Assembly (NCBI GenBank): GCA_036378475.1
Contig: DASUWJ010000033.1
Span: 1-5,077, forward strand
Reading direction: 5' to 3'
From: 13-2-20CM-68-14 sp036378475
GTDB lineage: Bacteria > Actinomycetota > Thermoleophilia > Gaiellales > Gaiellaceae
Length of the DNA: 5,077 nucleotides
Under the pieces are notes generated by a model. It searched no databases and was not told the origin of the DNA. It worked only from the letters and a program-made list of their open reading frames with translations. Position numbers and translations under genes: made by a program. Numbering within the stretch: position 1 is the first letter of the stretch; the number at the start of each line of letters is the position of its first letter. Positions 1 through 5,077 of the stretch are shown piece after piece.

Positions 1-50
1 TCTCCAGTTCGTAACCCATTCGACCCGGCCGGAGCGCTTAGATAGCCCGG

Positions 51-2153
51 TTGGCTACTGCGGCCTCGACCCCCCCGACTGCAGTCAGCCCCGAGCTCCT
101 CCTGAACCGTGAGCTCTCCTGGCTCTCCTGGAACGCGCGGGTGCTCGCCCTCGCTGCGGATGCGAGCCTGCCGCTGCTCGAGCGGACCCGTCTCTGCTCG
201 TTCTTCTCACGCAACCTGGACGAGTTCTTCATGGTCCGGGTCGCCGGCCTGCTCGACCAGCTCGAGGCCGGCGTGGCCGTCACCTCCCCGGATGCACGCA
301 CGCCGCAGCAGGCACTGGGCGACATCCGGGAGCGGGTGCTCGAGCTGACCGCCCGGCAGTCGAAGCTCTGGAAGCGCGAGCTCGGCGCGGCGCTCGAGGA
401 GGCCGGGATCGTCGTCGCCCAGGTCGAGGATTGCTCGAAGCAGGAGCTCGAGGAGCTGACCGAGCGGTTCGAGCGCGAGGTCTTCCCGATCCTGACGCCG
501 CTCGCGGTCGGGCCGGGCCAGCCGTTCCCGTACATCTCCGGGCTCTCGCTCTCGCTCGGCACCTTCGTCCGCGACCCGGACACGGGCGAGGAGCGCTTCG
601 CACGGATCAAGGTGCCCGAACTGCTGCCGCGCTTCCTGCCGGTCGGAAGCCGCGGCCTCTTCATCCCGCTCGAGCGTGTGATCCGCCACTTCCTCGGCTG
701 GCTCTTCCCGAAGATGGAAATTCTCGAGTGCTGCGTCTTCCGGGTCACCCGGGACGCCGACTTCGAGCTCTCGGACGAGGCCAACGACTTGCTCGTGGCG
801 GTCGAGAGCGAACTCAGCCGGCGGCGCTTCGGCGACGCGGTCCGGGTCGAGATCACCGGCTCCGCCTCGAGCCGGATGCTCGATCGTCTCAAGCGGGGGC
901 TCAGCGTCGACGACAGCCAGGTCTATCTCGTCCAGGGGCCGCTCGATCTGGCCGACCTGTCCCAGTTCGTCGCGCTCGACCGTCCCGACCTGAAGGAGGA
1001 GATGTGGTTCCCGCTCACGCATCCCCGCTTCGCGGGCACCTCCTCGCCCGAGGAGCTGTTCGCGGAGATCGCCGAGGCAGACGTCGTCGTCCACCATCCC
1101 TACCACTCCTTCGCCACCAGTTTCGAGGCCTTCGTCAACTCGGCGGCACGGGATCCCGAGGCGCTCGCCCTGAAGACGACGGTCTACCGAACGAGCGACG
1201 ATTCGCCGCTCGTGCCCGCGCTCGTCGAGGCGGCCGAGGCGGGTAAGCAGGCCGTCTGCCTGGTCGAGCTGAAAGCGCGCTTCGACGAGCGCCGCAACAT
1301 CGAATGGTCCCGCGCGCTCGAGCAGGCCGGGGTGCACGTCGTCCACGGCTTCCAGAACTGGAAGATCCACGCGAAGACCACCCTCGTCGTTCGTCGCGAG
1401 GGCAACGAGCTGCGCCGCTACGCCCACATCGGCACCGGCAACTACCACGCCGCCACGGCCCGGACCTACGAGGACTTCGGCCTGTTCACGGCCGATCCCG
1501 AGATCACCGCCGACGTTGCCGATCTCTTCAACTTCTTGACGGGGTTCAGCCGGCCGACCCGCTTTCGGAAGCTGCTCGTGGCCCCTTTCGACCTCCGGGA
1601 TCGGCTGATCGAGAAGATCCGTGCCACCGGCCAAGCCGCCAAGAGCGGCGCGAGCGCCCGGATCCGAATCAAGGTCAACAACCTGACCGACGAGCAGGTG
1701 ATCGACGAGCTCTACCGGGCCTCGCGGCAGGGCGCCGAGATCGAGATCGTCGCGCGGAGCATCTGCACGCTGCGGCCGGGCGTCGAGGGCCTGAGCGAGA
1801 ACATCCGCGTCGTCAGCGTGCTCGGCCGCTTCCTCGAGCACAGCCGGATGTTCATCTTCGAGACGGGCGAGGAGGCCAGCTACTACCTGGGGAGCGCCGA
1901 CCTGATGCCCCGCAACCTCGACTTCCGGATCGAGGCGGTCGTCCCGGTCGAAGACCCGCGCGCGCAGCAGGAGCTGAAGCGCGCCTTCGAGACGATGGTC
2001 TCCTCGAACGTGCACGCCTGGGAGCTGAAGAGTGACGGTGACTGGCAGCGTGTCCGCTCGAAGAAGGGCGAGCGGCCACGCGCGACGCAGACGCTGCTCA
2101 TGCGCAGCGCGAGGGCACGGCAGCCGCGACGCTCGAGCAAGCGCAGCACGTAG
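51..2153 (+). CDS. ppk1: Polyphosphate kinase 1 (PPK1), complete
   Basis: PPK1 reversibly transfers the gamma-phosphate of ATP onto a growing inorganic polyphosphate chain through a phosphohistidine intermediate. The 700-residue product matches the usual family length (about 690). The N-terminal domain opens with NRELSWLSWN (residues 19-28) and has RNLDEFF around Asn55, the expected ATP-site Asn. The histidine-rich H domain follows to about residue 325, then the two phospholipase-D-like domains C1 and C2. Catalytic residues are all visible: His440 in KIHAK (phospho-acceptor, E. coli His435), His459 in YAHIGTGNYH (His454), His597 in FLEHSRMF (His592), and the Mg/phosphate-binding Arg380 (VYRTSD) and Arg410 (ARFDER). 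The start is the TTG at 51: an in-frame TAG lies at 39-41 and no other ATG, GTG or TTG precedes the conserved NRELSWL. GGAG at 31-34 is the only Shine-Dalgarno-like stretch, 16 nt away, so initiation may be weak. It is followed by ppx in the same direction. Identification is certain from the motifs; the start is inferred. Confidence 0.97.
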   Translation: MATAASTPPTAVSPELLLNRELSWLSWNARVLALAADASLPLLERTRLCSFFSRNLDEFFMVRVAGLLDQLEAGVAVTSPDARTPQQALGDIRERVLELTARQSKLWKRELGAALEEAGIVVAQVEDCSKQELEELTERFEREVFPILTPLAVGPGQPFPYISGLSLSLGTFVRDPDTGEERFARIKVPELLPRFLPVGSRGLFIPLERVIRHFLGWLFPKMEILECCVFRVTRDADFELSDEANDLLVAVESELSRRRFGDAVRVEITGSASSRMLDRLKRGLSVDDSQVYLVQGPLDLADLSQFVALDRPDLKEEMWFPLTHPRFAGTSSPEELFAEIAEADVVVHHPYHSFATSFEAFVNSAARDPEALALKTTVYRTSDDSPLVPALVEAAEAGKQAVCLVELKARFDERRNIEWSRALEQAGVHVVHGFQNWKIHAKTTLVVRREGNELRRYAHIGTGNYHAATARTYEDFGLFTADPEITADVADLFNFLTGFSRPTRFRKLLVAPFDLRDRLIEKIRATGQAAKSGASARIRIKVNNLTDEQVIDELYRASRQGAEIEIVARSICTLRPGVEGLSENIRVVSVLGRFLEHSRMFIFETGEEASYYLGSADLMPRNLDFRIEAVVPVEDPRAQQELKRAFETMVSSNVHAWELKSDGDWQRVRSKKGERPRATQTLLMRSARARQPRRSSKRST

Positions 2154-2203
2154 TCCGCAGGCTCGCGTCCTCGCTGGCGGTGCCGACCGGCGCGGTCAGC
2201 AGA

Positions 2204-3094
2204 ATGCCGCGCGTGAGGGTCGCTGTCGTCGACGTGGGCGCCAATACGCTGCGCCTGCTCGTGGCCGAGACGAGCCGAGGCGGCCTGCAGGCGGTGCGCG
2301 AAGAACGGCGGCGGACGCTTCTGGGCGAGGACGTCGAGCGCCTCGGCAGGCTCACGGCCGAAAAGATCGCTCGCTCGGCCGAGGCGGCCCGCAAGGAGGT
2401 CCGGCGCGCCCGCAAGCTCGGCGCCGGCCGGATCGAGATCGTCGTCACCTCGCCTTGGCGCGATGCCGCGAACGGTCACGAGCTCGTGGCCGCGCTCGAG
2501 CGGGCCACGGTGCTGCGCGTTCGGGCCGTGAGCGCGGAGGAGGAGGCGGAGCTCGGCTACGCGGGCGCCCTCGCCTGCACGAGGGTCGACCGGCAGCCAC
2601 TCGCCGTCTGTGACGTCGGCGGCGGCTCGACGCAGCTCGCGATCGGCTCCGCGCTGCGGCCGGCCTGGCTCCGGTCGGTCGGGCTTGGCTCGCTGCGGCT
2701 GACCGAGCGCTGCCTCCATTCGGATCCGCCCACGCCGGCCGAGCTCGCAGCGGCCCGGCGGGAGGCGGCAACGGCGCTGCACGAGCTGACTCCGCCGCTG
2801 CCGGCGGCCGCCCTCGCGGCCGGCGGGACGGCAAGGGCGCTGCGGCGCTTCGGGCTCGACCGGCTCGACCACGAGAGTCTCGAGCAAGCGCTGGAGGAGC
2901 TTGCCCGCCTGCCGGCGAGCGCCCGCGCGCGCCGGGCGAAGGTGGAGCTCGAGCGGGCCCGGACGCTGCCGGCGGGAACGATCATCCTGGCCGGGATCCA
3001 GGCGCTCCTGCGCGTACCGCTGGGCGTCGCACAGGGCGGCGTCCGCGAAGGTGTCTGCGTCGGCCTGCTCGAGGCCGAGGCCCAAACCGCTTAG
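2204..3094 (+). CDS. ppx: Ppx/GppA-family exopolyphosphatase, short single-module form
   Basis: The protein belongs to the ASKHA-fold Ppx/GppA family, which removes terminal phosphates from polyP or the 5'-phosphate of pppGpp. At 296 residues it has only the two actin-like lobes and lacks the C-terminal helical domains of the roughly 500-residue E. coli enzymes, like the short mycobacterial forms. Visible motifs: phosphate-1 loop DVGANT (10-15), TSPWRDAANG (82-91), the catalytic-Glu segment EEEAEL (112-117), phosphate-2 loop DVGGGSTQL (137-145), AGGTAR (206-211) and GGVREG near the C-terminus (Arg281, Glu282). The phosphate-2 loop normally ends GGGSTEL; here Gln144 replaces Glu. ATG 2204 is chosen because it lies just before the first beta strand. 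A GTG at 2180 would add eight residues, and neither start has a clear Shine-Dalgarno site. It lies 50 nt after ppk1, suggesting one operon pairing synthesis and breakdown. Its TAG overlaps the stop of the convergent sixA. Whether it prefers polyP or pppGpp cannot be read from sequence; the ppk1 context favours polyP. Confidence 0.9.
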   Translation: MPRVRVAVVDVGANTLRLLVAETSRGGLQAVREERRRTLLGEDVERLGRLTAEKIARSAEAARKEVRRARKLGAGRIEIVVTSPWRDAANGHELVAALERATVLRVRAVSAEEEAELGYAGALACTRVDRQPLAVCDVGGGSTQLAIGSALRPAWLRSVGLGSLRLTERCLHSDPPTPAELAAARREAATALHELTPPLPAAALAAGGTARALRRFGLDRLDHESLEQALEELARLPASARARRAKVELERARTLPAGTIILAGIQALLRVPLGVAQGGVREGVCVGLLEAEAQTA

Positions 3095-3513
3095 GCGGGC
3101 GGCGGCAGGTACGCGAGCACGACCGGCTCGCCGTCGCGCAGCTCGACGACTCTCGTCGAGCCCTTCTGGCCGTCGACCCCGAAAAGGCGCTCGAGCACGT
3201 CGCCGTGCGTCGAGACCGCGGCCCGGTCGCCGAGCTCGACGAGCAGGCCGAGCGCCTCCTCGCGCGAGGCTGCTTCTTCGGCCTCAGGCCTCGTCTCGAC
3301 CGAGAGCCCTCTTGCCTGCGCGAGCGGCTCGACCGTCTGGACGCAGCGCAGGTAGCCGCTCGAGACGATTCGTTCGACCGCGTAGCTCGCCAGCAGTCCG
3401 GGTAGGCCCTCGGCCTGGCGCCAGCCGCGCCGATCGAGCGGCCGCTGGCGATCGTCTCCCTGCCAGGCTTTTCGCTTGCCGGCCCGCGCGTGCCGGACGA
3501 CGAGGAGAGCCAC
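3091..3513 (-). CDS. sixA: SixA-type histidine phosphatase (phosphohistidine phosphatase-like)
   Basis: This 140-residue protein is a single histidine phosphatase (phosphoglycerate-mutase-like) domain of the SixA branch. Arg7-His8 (RHARAG) holds the phospho-accepting histidine, with Ala where most of the superfamily has Gly, as is usual in SixA. Arg56 lies in SSGYLRCVQT, an acidic pair is at Glu79-Glu80, and the second catalytic His is His103 (STHGD). GDDRQRPLDRRG (19-30) is typical of actinobacterial members and closely resembles, from memory, the C-terminal phosphatase domain of mycobacterial MutT1. No Nudix domain is attached here. E. coli SixA removes phosphate from phosphohistidine on signalling or PTS proteins; the substrate here is unknown. 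The start is GTG, 9 nt after the CHAD gene stop, so the two genes are probably co-transcribed and translationally coupled. The TAA stop shares bases with the TAG of convergent ppx. The family assignment is firm; the gene symbol is by similarity only. Confidence 0.88.
   Translation of the reverse strand: MALLVVRHARAGKRKAWQGDDRQRPLDRRGWRQAEGLPGLLASYAVERIVSSGYLRCVQTVEPLAQARGLSVETRPEAEEAASREEALGLLVELGDRAAVSTHGDVLERLFGVDGQKGSTRVVELRDGEPVVLAYLPPPA
3141..3161 (+). terminator. Perfect 9-bp hairpin 47 nt past the ppx stop, possible terminator inside sixA
   Basis: Arms GCTCGACGA (3141-3149) and TCGTCGAGC (3153-3161) are perfect complements with a 3-nt loop CTC. The hairpin lies in the 3' coding part of sixA (the STRVVELRD region), at a suitable distance to end the ppk1-ppx transcript, since no intergenic space exists. 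No U-run follows; the next bases are CCTTCTGG. It could act only as a U-poor hairpin terminator or 3'-end stabiliser. Hairpins of this size are expected about once by chance in 5 kb of such GC content, so the call rests on location. Confidence 0.25.
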
Positions 3514-3524
3514 TCCGGCTCTTT
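3514..3524 (-). promoter_or_regulatory. Ribosome binding site of sixA, overlapping the upstream stop codon
   Basis: On the minus strand AAAGAG (3524-3519) lies five bases before the GTG start at 3513. Its first two bases are the last two of the TAA that ends the CHAD gene (3525-3523). Termination and re-initiation therefore occur within about one ribosome footprint, suggesting coupled translation. The match to the anti-Shine-Dalgarno sequence is partial, so the call is moderate. Confidence 0.4.
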
Positions 3525-4755
3525 AGCGCCAGGCCTTTCGTCCCGCGCGCTCGAGCCGCTTCCAGGCTCGCGGTACCTGCCGGCGAGCGCGCACGCGGCG
3601 TTCCTGCTGCCGCTCGGCGAGCCGGCCGGCGACGAACGCGAGCGCCGGCTCACCACGGGTCCCAGGAAGCTGGCGGAGCTTCTGTTCCGCCACGACGGCG
3701 TCTTGGTGCTCACCGACCAGATCCTGGTACTCCCGGGCACGTTTGACGAAGCGCCGCGCGCGCTTGCCGCAGACCGGCTTGGCGAGCTCCGCGGCGTAGC
3801 GGGCCCGCTTGGCCTTCACGCGCGCCCGATGCAGGGCCTCGTCCGAGGGATCGTCGGAAAGAGCCGCGACCGCCCGCTTCAGCTTGCGGAACTCCTTCCG
3901 CGCCAGCTTCTCGACGGGTTGCTCCTTGCCGACCCAGCGTGGTTCCTGGACTGCTTCCTCGACCCTCGCGATCAGGTTCAGGTAGCGGCCGCTCGTGAGC
4001 GCCGCGCCCAGCTCGCGGCGAGCCGCCTCACGCTCGTCGCCAAGCTCCGCGAGCAGCCTCTCGGCGCCGGCGCGGTCTTCGGCGGCCAGCGTCTCCACCT
4101 CGCGCCGGAGCTCGAGCAGGAGCACGTCCAGGTCGCGGACCCGACCGAGCGCAGTGCCGAGCCAGTCGAGCTCGGCTCGGAGCTGCTCGGCCCAGACTCG
4201 GTCAAGCATCGGTCGAGCCGAGCGGAGCACGCTGCGCGACCGGCGGACGGCGACCCGGAACTTGTGGACGGCCTCGGGCTCTTCCCCGAGCCGCGTGCCC
4301 GGATCGCGCGCGAGGATCTCGTGGTACTGCTCGCGCAGGCGAGCCTGCACGCGTTCGCGGGCGGAGGCCTTCTTCGGGAGCGATACCACCGGCGGCGGCT
4401 CGAGGACATCCAGGCCCGGGTCGTCCTCACGGCCGTCGCGAACGAACTCCGCGACGACGGAGCCGTTCTCGAGCCGCGAGACCTGATCGTGGAGCTCGTC
4501 CGAGCGGCGGGTTTGGACGGTCAGGATCTCGACCAGCCTGCCCTCGCGGATGATCGTCTGAAGGAGGTCGGCGATCAGCCGGGGCGGCTCGGCCGGCCCG
4601 CCTGGCGCGGCGAGCGCGACCCGCCGGGGCGCCTCGGGCAGCTCGACCTCCCAGGTGCTCTTCCCGTTCTCCAGCCGTCGCCGGAGCGCGACGCCGTGGC
4701 GCGCGAGCCGGCGGTCCGCCGTGTCGTGGTACGTCGACCTGAAGACGCGGCTCAC
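3523..4755 (-). CDS. CHAD-domain protein with an N-terminal partial CYTH domain (probable polyphosphate-binding protein)
   Basis: The 410-residue product has two parts. Residues 4-40 (STYHDTADRRLARHG, LRRRLENGKSTWEVELP) match the inner strands of a CYTH triphosphate-tunnel domain. Residues about 75-105 (VQTRRS, VVAEFVRDG) look like a weakened continuation. From about residue 128 to the end is a CHAD domain, a basic helical bundle with conserved histidines: His164 in VHKFRVAVRRSR, His309 in LHRARVKAKRAR and His350 in GEHQDA, plus GRVRDLDVL (204-212) and many Arg/Lys. CHAD domains bind inorganic polyP and can direct proteins to polyP granules, which fits the ppk1-ppx neighbourhood. The start is GTG 4755. 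An in-frame TAG lies at 4833-4831 with no start codon between, so the N-terminal ExExK motif of catalytic CYTH enzymes is absent, and no FxExE-like acidic strand is recognisable between the CYTH remnant and CHAD. It therefore probably binds polyP without triphosphatase activity. It is first in an operon with sixA. The CHAD call is firm; the CYTH degeneracy is my reading. Confidence 0.9.
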   Translation of the reverse strand: MSRVFRSTYHDTADRRLARHGVALRRRLENGKSTWEVELPEAPRRVALAAPGGPAEPPRLIADLLQTIIREGRLVEILTVQTRRSDELHDQVSRLENGSVVAEFVRDGREDDPGLDVLEPPPVVSLPKKASARERVQARLREQYHEILARDPGTRLGEEPEAVHKFRVAVRRSRSVLRSARPMLDRVWAEQLRAELDWLGTALGRVRDLDVLLLELRREVETLAAEDRAGAERLLAELGDEREAARRELGAALTSGRYLNLIARVEEAVQEPRWVGKEQPVEKLARKEFRKLKRAVAALSDDPSDEALHRARVKAKRARYAAELAKPVCGKRARRFVKRAREYQDLVGEHQDAVVAEQKLRQLPGTRGEPALAFVAGRLAERQQERRVRARRQVPRAWKRLERAGRKAWR

Positions 4756-4785
4756 GAGGCCTGGAAGGCTAACGGCTCCCGGGCG

Positions 4786-4812
4786 AAGATACGCCCCGAA
4801 CCGTCTTGTCCT
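4786..4812 (-). promoter_or_regulatory. Weak candidate promoter for the CHAD-sixA operon
   Basis: Reading the minus strand, AGGACA (4812-4807) could be a -35 element and TATCTT (4791-4786) a -10 element, matching TTGACA and TATAAT at four of six positions each, with a 15-nt spacer that is shorter than ideal. Transcription would begin near 4780 and give a leader of about 25 nt before the GTG at 4755, with only a weak CAGG (4763-4760) near the start. The match is poor enough that it may be chance. Confidence 0.2.
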
Positions 4813-4905
4813 GAGGCTCGGCCTTCTGTGCTAGGTCGGACGGCCTCCCTCGCGCACGGGATCACCAAATGGCGTGCGGAGCCCGTACAGCTCGGCTGCA
4901 GGGCG

Positions 4906-4938
4906 CGGGGTCGCCGGGCCTCACCCCGTCCCGGCGAC
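4906..4938. repeat. Two mutually exclusive GC-rich hairpins
   Basis: Arms GTCGCCGGG (4910-4918) and CCCGGCGAC (4930-4938) form a perfect 9-bp stem with an 11-nt loop. CGGGGT (4906-4911) and ACCCCG (4923-4928) form a competing 6-bp stem, also with an 11-nt loop. The second stem shares two bases with the 5' arm of the first and uses its loop, so the two cannot form fully together. No T-run follows on either strand, arguing against a classical terminator. It could be an operator, an RNA switch or chance. Confidence 0.45.
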
Positions 4939-4955
4939 GATGCGCGCGAGCCTTG

Positions 4956-5074
4956 GCCGACCCGGGTTCGACCCTGGCATTCAGGTCGGCGGACGGCCCT
5001 TCCCCAACGCGGAGGCGCCTGGCTGTCCAAGCGCACCAGGCTCTCGCTGCCCCGGCAGAGGGGGCGCCGTCCGC
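4956..5074. repeat. Cluster of nested inverted repeats at the right end
   Basis: GCCGACC (4956-4962) pairs with GGTCGGC (4984-4990) around a small GGGT/ACCC hairpin (4964-4974). GCGGACGGC (4989-4997) pairs perfectly with GCCGTCCGC (5066-5074). That second helix encloses two smaller hairpins, GCCTGG/CCAGGC (5017-5022 and 5036-5041) and CTGC/GCAG (5047-5050 and 5055-5058). The layout resembles a branched RNA, but I recognise no known RNA family. By rough estimate, one 9-bp helix at any spacing in 320 nt of 70% GC is near chance. Confidence 0.3.
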
Positions 5075-5077
5075 TCG

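Larger units (their letters stand above)
4756..5077. other. About 320 nt without a convincing gene, upstream of the CHAD-sixA operon
   Basis: No frame here shows recognisable protein motifs. The best open frame (minus, 5036-4752) is rich in Arg, Pro, Ser and Gly, has mixed third-position bases including a TTA codon, and resembles nothing I know. A plus-strand frame from about 4835 stays open to the window edge but likewise looks non-coding. The stretch holds several GC-rich inverted repeats (listed separately) and presumably the promoter and leader of the minus-strand operon. The end of another gene could lie beyond the window. No tRNA fold could be drawn. Confidence 0.55.

Noticed and set aside
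1..45. A possible 14-codon tail of an upstream gene ending in TAG at 43-45
   Set aside because: Too short to judge, and its third positions are not G/C-biased as in the neighbouring genes.
207..2015. A 602-codon open frame antisense to ppk1
   Set aside because: It is a mirror of the strongly biased ppk1 codons. Its translation is an Asp/Glu/Arg/Leu-rich string with no recognised motifs, while the plus strand encodes an unmistakable PPK1.
1883..3085. A 400-codon antisense open frame spanning the ppk1 end and ppx
   Set aside because: It crosses two well-supported genes, is low in complexity (Arg, Ala, Gly, Pro, Gln) and shows no domain.
4370..4520. A frameshift in the CHAD gene explaining the poor second half of CYTH
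   Set aside because: The annotated frame keeps the usual G/C third-position pattern throughout, and the alternative minus frames give Ser/Arg-rich strings without CYTH motifs.
4961..4980. A tRNA T-arm-like GGGTTCGACCC
   Set aside because: The loop would be only five bases with the GGG/CCC stem, or the stem mismatches with a seven-base loop. No anticodon arm or acceptor stem could be placed on either strand.
4752..5036. A 94-codon minus-strand frame whose TGA overlaps the CHAD GTG as GTGA
   Set aside because: The overlap looks like translational coupling, but codon third positions are mixed, a TTA codon is present, the composition is Arg/Pro/Ser/Gly-rich and no motif is recognisable. Most likely chance in a non-coding stretch.
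1..5077. Mobile elements, CRISPR arrays, long direct repeats
   Set aside because: No transposase or integrase motifs, no regularly spaced repeats and no flanking terminal repeats were seen.

Overview
The window is GC-rich (roughly 70% by eye), with genes that strongly prefer G or C at third codon positions, TTG/GTG starts and weak Shine-Dalgarno sites. Protein features suggest a high-GC actinobacterial lineage, possibly Thermoleophilia or a relative. These are a short single-module Ppx, an actinobacterial-style SixA resembling the phosphatase half of mycobacterial MutT1, and a CYTH-remnant/CHAD protein. The taxonomic guess is inference only.

Layout: (1) bases 1-50, a short leader; (2) 51-2153 (+), a complete polyphosphate kinase PPK1 with its catalytic histidines; (3) 2204-3094 (+), a short Ppx/GppA-type exopolyphosphatase, 50 nt downstream and probably co-transcribed; (4) 3091-3513 (-), a SixA-type histidine phosphatase that meets ppx tail to tail, the two stop codons overlapping in one TTAG; (5) 3523-4755 (-), a CHAD-domain protein carrying an N-terminal CYTH remnant, 9 nt upstream of sixA and in the same operon; (6) 4756-5077, about 320 nt without a convincing gene, holding several GC-rich inverted repeats and the presumed promoter of the minus-strand operon.

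Together this is a compact polyphosphate (polyP) module. PPK1 makes polyP from ATP, Ppx degrades it from the ends, the CHAD protein is expected to bind polyP (CHAD is a known polyP-binding fold), and the SixA-like enzyme may remove phosphate from a phosphohistidine or small phospho-substrate. The individual families are known. The points worth a second look are the eroded CYTH domain, the Glu-to-Gln change in a Ppx signature motif, the freestanding MutT1-like phosphatase near ppk1, the convergent overlap with no room for a terminator between the two operons, and the structured non-coding stretch at the right end. I do not see a mobile element, CRISPR array, rRNA or tRNA.
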